11,650 nt of DNA from Gammaproteobacteria bacterium (GTDB taxonomy: Bacteria > Pseudomonadota > Gammaproteobacteria > Chromatiales > Chromatiaceae): the NCBI GenBank assembly GCA_019136395.1, contig JAGVUH010000036.1:1-11650 (forward strand), given 5' to 3'. The notes below the pieces were generated by a model that was not told the DNA's origin, searched no databases, and saw only the letters and a program-made list of their open reading frames with translations. Below, one piece after another: positions 6,038 through 11,650 of this stretch; the stretch's first letter is position 1, and the number at the start of each line of letters is the position of its first letter. A program made the translations under genes and the position numbers.

Positions 6038-9000
6038 ATGAGCCTAGCGATGCCCAACGAAGCACGGATCTGGATCGATGCACTACTTCAACGCCATGCG
6101 CTGAATCAACCTGATCAGCGGCCTCTGTATGCCTATCGTTGTACCGAAGCGGATTACGCGTCTCTGGCCGAACTGACAGGTCCGGTTTTGGACAGGGCGA
6201 TCAAGCAAGGATGCCTTCGCGATGCACCTGGTGCTCTGTTTTGCCTGTTCGCGGCGGAATGGATACGGCGCCGATATAGCGGTGGTCAGTTGCGCTATGC
6301 GGATATTCTCTCGGCAACTCACGCGCCAGACCTTGCCTATCCCGTTTTGCAGGACCTCGTGCAGCGCGGACTGCGATTCTGGCACCGGCCGCTGCTGCGG
6401 GTAGGGCAGGCACGGATTTTCCTGCTCACGCTCGCCTGTGAAGGCGGTTTGCCAATGCAGTTCCTTCAACACGAAGGGGCTGCCTTGCGGCGCTATTTCC
6501 GCAATCTTTTGAAGGATGTCCAGACCTACAGGTTCGCTGGAATCGACTCGGCGACTTTGGCGGCTCAGGCAGCTGCATACTTGCCGAAGAGCCTTCGACA
6601 GGATGTGGTCTACGAGCTTGCGGCTCAGATTGTCGATGCGGTCTGGGCCTTGCAGCAGCAGGTCGTAAGCCAGAGCGACCCAATTGCTACCCTGAATCAT
6701 ATTCAACCGAGGTGGCGAGACCAGTTTCCGTTGGAGCTCTCGGATCTGACGGCCCAGAGTTTTCTCGAAGGGCTAGTATCCACGGCCGCGGGGCTTGCCC
6801 AGACGGGAAAGGGACGGTTTCAACTACTTCGCACGCTGGTCAACCGGGGAGCTGGATGGCAGCTGCGGGCGGAAGTGGATCTACCCGGGTTGCTGCCGCG
6901 CCAGGACGCCTGCGCGGCTTTCGGAGGTGAGCCTAACGGGCGTTTGGAGCTGCTGCTGCGCAACTCCCAGACGGCTCCTGTCGTGCTGGGATGGGCGACA
7001 CCTTGCCAGACGGGGGTGCTCTTGGAGCGCTCCAAGCGAGTTACGACCTGGACGGGGGTTCAGGCAAGCGCATCGTTTCAGTTGTCCACCCGTCCCCAGA
7101 TCTCTTCGTCGGCGCTGGTACCGCTTCAAGGCGGCGAGCCATTGGAGGACCTGCCTTGGATCTTCGTCGATGCTGATGGCAGTGGACATGAATTGCGCTT
7201 CCGAGGACAAGGGTCGATCAAAACCCGCTATCCGATGGCGTGGATCGCCGTTCCACGCGCAGCCAGTCTGCACGCCGAGGGCGATACCGAGGTCGAGGTG
7301 ATCGGCGAGCTTTCCGAGCTAGGGCGCACCCTATTTCGCGTGGTGGGCCAAGTGCGCGTCGTCAGCGACCGGGACGATCTATGCAGTGTCGTCACGCGGT
7401 CCGATGCAGCAGAAGAAGACTCGTTCCAGCTCCACGGTAAGCTGTTGACCATCGCTCGTGCCTCTGTTTCCCAGTACCTCGGCGTACCGAAGCTCTTCGC
7501 GATCAGCGAGGAGGGATCGATACGACCTGTTTCGCCACAACATCTGCACTGGCGCTCACTGGTTGGTGCTGCCCAACACTGGCGGGCCTTGAGCGCAGAC
7601 TGCATTGGAGACGGCGAGCTTCGCTACGTTGAACAGGGAAAGCTGCGGTTTCGTACCAGGATCGGAATTCTGCCGGAGAGCCTCTCGTTGTCTTACGAGC
7701 CCAGGATGACGGCCAACGGTGGACGCGTTCGGGTAAATGGGCCTTCGGCTTTAGTCGGCGTAATCGACACCCCGATCACCGTAGACTGGAAGCGGATCGA
7801 GACGCCTGGTCAGTCGGGGACCCTGATCGACATGCGATGCTCAGGGGAACCTCCAGAATCGGTAACACTGAGCATCCGCTGGCCATCGGGGGGCGAGAGC
7901 CGGTTGACAGTGCCGTTTCCCGCCGGGGGGCAACGCTTTCTTGATCCGTCGGGAAAGGTGCTGAGCCAAGGCGCCTTGGTACCTTGGGACCGTCTAAGCG
8001 GTGTCCGAGCGCGGGTTATGTCCCCACTGGGCGGGGGACGTTACATCCTGACCGGGGCGCTCAATGCTTCAGATCTCTCCCCTGATTTAGCTCATGCGGT
8101 CTGGGTAAGAGCGCCAATCCCGCAAGTGGTAGGTACCTCGGGAAGGATTAACGAGATCGATCTGCTCGAACTTCAGGACGATCTGTTGACCATGTTGTCA
8201 GCGTCCAAGGACCTTGATGCCTTCATCACACTGCGAATCGAAGGTCCGAGCATTAACAATACGCCGGGCAGTATTCGAGTCGGACGCTACGACTTGGCCT
8301 TGGAGCCGACCCCTGATCGACGGGCAGTCAGGCTCGATACCGCATCGCTGGCGCGTATCAATGGCGAGCCCCTAGGCAAATTACGAGTGGAGATTTTTCC
8401 ATTGTGGGCGCCGGCGAACGGGAATCGGGAACTTCAGCCGTCCCTTTCGGAGGGTGTACCAACCGGCGAATGGTCGATAGAGGAGCATAGGCTTGAGGAT
8501 GGTCCTTGGATGGTGACAGCCTGGGATGGGGATTGGAATCGTACCCGGCCCTTACTGATCACAGTGGACTCCGAAATAGCGCCGTCCGTAGATGAAGAGA
8601 ATCACTTAGAGACGTTGGCCGGCCGGAATCTTCGGGGTGCCATTCGGCTCAGCGACCCTCTTCTGCGTGTTGCCGTGTTGAAGAAGAGTGTCAGAACTCT
8701 TCGGGACGATTGCCTTTCTCCGGATTGGGAGCTGGCTCTTACCCTCATCCATGCCTTCTCGGATCTGCCACCGTCGTCTATGGATCTTTTACCGCAGTTA
8801 GTAGGGGAGCCAGAAGCAGTCGTCATGACGCTGTTGAAGGAGAACCCCGCGGATGTTCCCGGACTGCTGGCATTGTTCGAGCGTCTGCCGTTCTCCTGGC
8901 GCCTACTGCCAATTCGTGCCTGGTTACAGGCGATTCGTCGGCATGTTAGTGCGCTGCGCGATCAGCTTCAGCAACTGACAGATTGCGATGTCTTGATCTG

Positions 9001-9517
9001 GAATTCAATCTCAGCGGTACTGGGTAAGGCGGGCGAGCAATATCCATATCTGGATGTCGTGCGTGAGCTGGTCTGCTGGGATATCCACGGCTGGTTGAAA
9101 AAGGGCGAGACGAAAGATTTGGGGGTGGCGTCAACAGCCCAGGGCCGGGTTTTACTGAGACAATGCCTCCTTCAGGTGCATCAGGAGTTGCTGCACGCTA
9201 AGGTTGATGACAACAACTGGCCGCAGGGACCTGCACTCTCGACATGGGTCGAGCAGCAGATCCAGGCTCACCCCGTGTCAGCGCAGCTAATTGTCGATAC
9301 ACCTCATGGTACGGGCTATCGCAAACCCGTGCAGAATGCGCCTATCGCCGCGGCGATGGTCAGTGCTTATGGGCTGACGGCCCCCCCGAGGGTTGTTTAT
9401 GAGATCGCGAGTCTCCGCACCTTCGATAAATGCTGGTTTGACAAAGCCTACCGCTTGGCATTGACGCTGTTGCTTGGGCATATGCTTGTGCATTCCCCTG
9501 ACTGCTGGGAGGGTTAA
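6038..9517 (+). CDS. druH: Large YjiT/STY4851-like protein, probable Druantia type III DruH
   Basis: A single 1159-aa frame, ATG 6038 to TAA 9515-9517. I know no enzymatic motif in it: there is no Walker A, DEAD box or nuclease signature. The N-terminal 240 residues look helical and include R-P-L-Y-A-Y-R-C near residue 30. The middle, about 270-870, is rich in short strands with many Trp, Gly and Pro, suggesting several beta-sandwich domains. From about 870 to the end it is helical and Leu-rich. Length, layout and position directly before a large DEAH helicase fit DruH of type III Druantia, which blocks phage together with DruE by a mechanism I cannot read from sequence. The naming rests on this context. 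AAGG at 6022 is far from the ATG and the nearer AAGAG is a weak ribosome site; ATG 6050 is an alternative start. The next gene begins 3 bases after the stop, so the two are translationally coupled. Confidence 0.65.
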   Translation: MSLAMPNEARIWIDALLQRHALNQPDQRPLYAYRCTEADYASLAELTGPVLDRAIKQGCLRDAPGALFCLFAAEWIRRRYSGGQLRYADILSATHAPDLAYPVLQDLVQRGLRFWHRPLLRVGQARIFLLTLACEGGLPMQFLQHEGAALRRYFRNLLKDVQTYRFAGIDSATLAAQAAAYLPKSLRQDVVYELAAQIVDAVWALQQQVVSQSDPIATLNHIQPRWRDQFPLELSDLTAQSFLEGLVSTAAGLAQTGKGRFQLLRTLVNRGAGWQLRAEVDLPGLLPRQDACAAFGGEPNGRLELLLRNSQTAPVVLGWATPCQTGVLLERSKRVTTWTGVQASASFQLSTRPQISSSALVPLQGGEPLEDLPWIFVDADGSGHELRFRGQGSIKTRYPMAWIAVPRAASLHAEGDTEVEVIGELSELGRTLFRVVGQVRVVSDRDDLCSVVTRSDAAEEDSFQLHGKLLTIARASVSQYLGVPKLFAISEEGSIRPVSPQHLHWRSLVGAAQHWRALSADCIGDGELRYVEQGKLRFRTRIGILPESLSLSYEPRMTANGGRVRVNGPSALVGVIDTPITVDWKRIETPGQSGTLIDMRCSGEPPESVTLSIRWPSGGESRLTVPFPAGGQRFLDPSGKVLSQGALVPWDRLSGVRARVMSPLGGGRYILTGALNASDLSPDLAHAVWVRAPIPQVVGTSGRINEIDLLELQDDLLTMLSASKDLDAFITLRIEGPSINNTPGSIRVGRYDLALEPTPDRRAVRLDTASLARINGEPLGKLRVEIFPLWAPANGNRELQPSLSEGVPTGEWSIEEHRLEDGPWMVTAWDGDWNRTRPLLITVDSEIAPSVDEENHLETLAGRNLRGAIRLSDPLLRVAVLKKSVRTLRDDCLSPDWELALTLIHAFSDLPPSSMDLLPQLVGEPEAVVMTLLKENPADVPGLLALFERLPFSWRLLPIRAWLQAIRRHVSALRDQLQQLTDCDVLIWNSISAVLGKAGEQYPYLDVVRELVCWDIHGWLKKGETKDLGVASTAQGRVLLRQCLLQVHQELLHAKVDDNNWPQGPALSTWVEQQIQAHPVSAQLIVDTPHGTGYRKPVQNAPIAAAMVSAYGLTAPPRVVYEIASLRTFDKCWFDKAYRLALTLLLGHMLVHSPDCWEG
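9507..9513 (+). promoter_or_regulatory. Shine-Dalgarno of druE inside the druH end
   Basis: GGGAGGG overlaps the last codons of druH and lies 7 bases before ATG 9521. This favours the ATG over the GTG at 9518 directly after the druH stop, and shows that the two genes share one mRNA. Confidence 0.7.
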
Positions 9518-9520
9518 GTG

Positions 9521-11650
9521 ATGACCGCACCTGACTACTTCGAATCGCTCTCCACCCAGCTATGGCGGCGGGCTGCGCGAGCCGTCTTGAGCCAGATGGG
9601 CGTCACTTCCAAACCGCTTCGTGAGTATCTCCGCACGAGTTTTGAGCACGGCCCGGGAGTCGAGGGGAGCTTCCTCGCCGACCCGGTATTCGAGGCGATG
9701 TTCGGATGGGAACCTGCCAGCCAGACCATGGCTGACCTCGCGGGCAAGCTCCTGGACGCCCGGCTGGTGGACGCAATGGATGCGCCTGCTGAAGCTTATC
9801 GGGATAACGCGTTTCGCAAAACCTGGCTGCCACACCTGCACCAGTTCGAGGCATGGCGCATGCTCAGGGAAGATCCACCACGGTCCGTGGTCGTAACCAG
9901 TGGTACCGGCTCGGGCAAGACCGAATGCTTCCTGGTGCCGATTCTCGATGACCTCGTCAGGCAGTTCGATGGTGGCCCGAAGTTACTCGGTACCCAAGCG
10001 CTATTTCTTTATCCGCTCAACGCCCTGATCAACAGCCAAAGGGATCGGCTACGGGCTTGGACTTCTGCTTTTAACGGTCGAGTGCGTTTCTGCCTATACA
10101 ACGGCGAAACGCCGGCGAACGTACCGGCAAACCAACAGCGGCAGCACCGGGAGGAGGTCTTGAGCCGGCAGCTACTCCGAGCCGAACCGCCCCCAATCCT
10201 GGTTACTAACGCGACGATGCTGGAGTACATGCTGGTACGCGCGGACGATCGGCCGATCCTGGATGCATCCCAAGGCAAGTTGCGCTGGATCGTACTCGAT
10301 GAGGCGCACACCTACGTCGGCTCCCAAGCCGCGGAGATCGCGTTGCTATTGCGTCGCGTACTGCACGCCTTCGGCGTGACACCGGACCAGGTACGTTTCG
10401 TGGCCACGTCGGCCACCATCGGCGAAGCCAAGGATACGGGTGCGGCGCTGGCGCGTTTCCTTGCTGACCTTGCTGGCATTGCTGATCGGCAAGTGTCAGT
10501 GATCTCAGGACAACGACTTATTCCGCCCCTGGACAAACGCTGGGTGAACAACAACCAGCCCTTACCGCCGATCGATCAAATCGAGACGATGACGCACGAT
10601 GAACGTCTCGCTGCGTTCGCGAGGGCTCCAGTTGCAAGAAACCTGAGGCAATTCCTCGCCAATGACGCGGGGACGCTGACCGAAATAACGGTGCGTTTGC
10701 TGGCGCCCAGCGGCCCGCTCCCCGAGCGGATGAAACATCTCGCTTTACGTTATCTGGATGCCATGGCCCGGAAGGACCAACCAAAGCAGGAGAGCTTTTT
10801 GCCATTGCGGGGGCATCTGTTCCACCGGACACAGAGTGGGCTTTGGGCTTGCGCCAATGTCGGGTGCAGCGGGAGGCAGGGTACAGCCCTGGATTCGGCG
10901 GCTTGGCCCTTCGGTCGCATGTTCCTGGAGCGCCGGGAGCGCTGTGATCACTGCGAAGCGCCAGTTTACGAGATGGTCCTGTGCGCAACCTGTGGTGCCG
11001 AATTTTTGGCGGTAGAAGAATTCATGCGAGATCAGCGTTTGGACCCGCAGGTCTTTGAGCGCGACCGTGACGAGTTTCAGCAGGAGTTCGAAGAACTAAC
11101 CAACGAGGAGGAAGTAGAGGTCGAAACCGCTGTTCTCCCCGTAGGGGATGTGAAGCCCCGGCTAGTGACTGGACCGTCATGTCAGGGCGCTCTCACGATT
11201 TGGCTGAATACCGGAGATCGGACTTGGACTAACAAGCCCGGTGGCGGACTGCCGCTCGGTCTGCTGTTCCCGGAAACCGGCGCCTTCACCTGTCCCCGTT
11301 GCGGGGCCATTGAGCACTTTCCGCAAGAGAATTTCCGGCCGGCGCGAGTCGGCGCGCCGTTCCTGCTGAGTGTGTCCATACCCACCCTGTTAGAGCACAA
11401 TCCGCGCGGGGAGGGTGAAGCCGCAAACGGGCCTTTTGGCGGTCGCCGATTACTAACCTTCTCGGACAGCCGCCAGGGAACGGCGCGATTTGCGATCAAG
11501 GCACAGTTGGATGGCGAGCGAAATCATGTGCGGAGCACAATCTATCATCAAGTTACAGCAACACGTGCCGCCACCGACAACCCTAAGCGTATTGCAGAAA
11601 TTCGTGTAGAGATTGATAGCTATCAAAATGAGTTAGAAAAAGCTTCGGCT
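9521..11650 (+). CDS. druE: SF2 DEAH-box helicase, probable Druantia DruE, N-terminal 710 codons
   Basis: The frame from ATG 9521 stays open to the last base of the window; the gene continues to the right. Helicase motifs are complete in the first lobe: Q-F-E-A at 108-111 (Q-motif-like), Walker A S-G-T-G-S-G-K-T-E at 127-135 with Lys133, motif Ia Y-P-L-N-A-L at 164-169, D-E-A-H at 260-263 and S-A-T at 297-299. A cysteine-rich stretch follows (Cys444, Cys449, Cys475, Cys478, Cys488, Cys491), then C-P-R-C-G at 591-595, all likely zinc-binding. L-T-F-S-D-S-R-Q-G at 645-653 matches the second-lobe motif of the DUF1998-type helicases (MrfA, DrmB and DruE relatives). The expected full length is about 1800-2100 residues, so over half is missing. 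DruE is the ATP-driven nucleic-acid motor common to all Druantia types, and the directly upstream druH points to type III. The helicase call is firm; the name DruE is contextual. Confidence 0.8.
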   Translation, partial: MTAPDYFESLSTQLWRRAARAVLSQMGVTSKPLREYLRTSFEHGPGVEGSFLADPVFEAMFGWEPASQTMADLAGKLLDARLVDAMDAPAEAYRDNAFRKTWLPHLHQFEAWRMLREDPPRSVVVTSGTGSGKTECFLVPILDDLVRQFDGGPKLLGTQALFLYPLNALINSQRDRLRAWTSAFNGRVRFCLYNGETPANVPANQQRQHREEVLSRQLLRAEPPPILVTNATMLEYMLVRADDRPILDASQGKLRWIVLDEAHTYVGSQAAEIALLLRRVLHAFGVTPDQVRFVATSATIGEAKDTGAALARFLADLAGIADRQVSVISGQRLIPPLDKRWVNNNQPLPPIDQIETMTHDERLAAFARAPVARNLRQFLANDAGTLTEITVRLLAPSGPLPERMKHLALRYLDAMARKDQPKQESFLPLRGHLFHRTQSGLWACANVGCSGRQGTALDSAAWPFGRMFLERRERCDHCEAPVYEMVLCATCGAEFLAVEEFMRDQRLDPQVFERDRDEFQQEFEELTNEEEVEVETAVLPVGDVKPRLVTGPSCQGALTIWLNTGDRTWTNKPGGGLPLGLLFPETGAFTCPRCGAIEHFPQENFRPARVGAPFLLSVSIPTLLEHNPRGEGEAANGPFGGRRLLTFSDSRQGTARFAIKAQLDGERNHVRSTIYHQVTATRAATDNPKRIAEIRVEIDSYQNELEKASA

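Noticed and set aside
6083..6706. 207-aa minus-strand frame inside druH
   Set aside because: It lies wholly within the 1159-aa gene, shows no domain, and has no ribosome site; it is a shadow.

Overview
This window looks like a chromosomal segment of a GC-rich proteobacterium. A gammaproteobacterium is my best guess, from the acyl-CoA/acetyltransferase neighbourhood and the defence genes, but no rRNA or housekeeping marker is present to fix it. It has two parts of different character: a metabolic part (about 1-4630) and a defence-type part (about 5196 to the right edge). A short junction with gene debris separates them.

Metabolic part. The left edge holds the C-terminal 243 codons of a CaiB/BaiF (class III) CoA-transferase (+). 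Converging on it is an intact 356-aa GNAT-fold protein (-). Upstream of that on the same strand is a complete acyl-CoA dehydrogenase (-) with its catalytic Glu and a strong Shine-Dalgarno before a GTG start. Divergent from the dehydrogenase is a second copy of the GNAT-type gene (3562-4628, +). It is broken by an in-frame TAA and by a frameshift near the C-terminus. Repairing both gives about 355 residues, almost exactly the length of the intact paralogue. The 134-bp gap between the GNAT gene and the dehydrogenase carries two similar inverted repeats 61 bp apart.

Junction (about 4629-5195). It holds a GC hairpin right after the broken gene, a C-terminal scrap that resembles L-serine dehydratase (-), and a coding-like scrap on the + strand that needs a frameshift to read. 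This suggests a site of repeated insertion and loss.

Defence part. An AT-rich regulatory stretch (5196-5365) carries three tandem 10-bp repeats and a perfect 9-bp inverted repeat wrapped around a likely -10 box. It precedes three co-oriented genes. The first is a 204-aa protein with an N-terminal TerB/EF-hand-like helical region and a C-terminal BRCT domain. The second is a 1159-aa protein of the large YjiT/STY4851-like type, which I read as DruH. The third, starting three bases after the DruH stop, is a large SF2 (DEAH) helicase with a cysteine-rich region, which I read as DruE; it runs off the right edge after 710 codons. DruH plus DruE is the composition of the type III Druantia anti-phage system. 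The BRCT protein directly upstream is not a canonical part of that system and is the most interesting lead here. Family names were assigned from memory of motifs, size and gene order, not from a database search.
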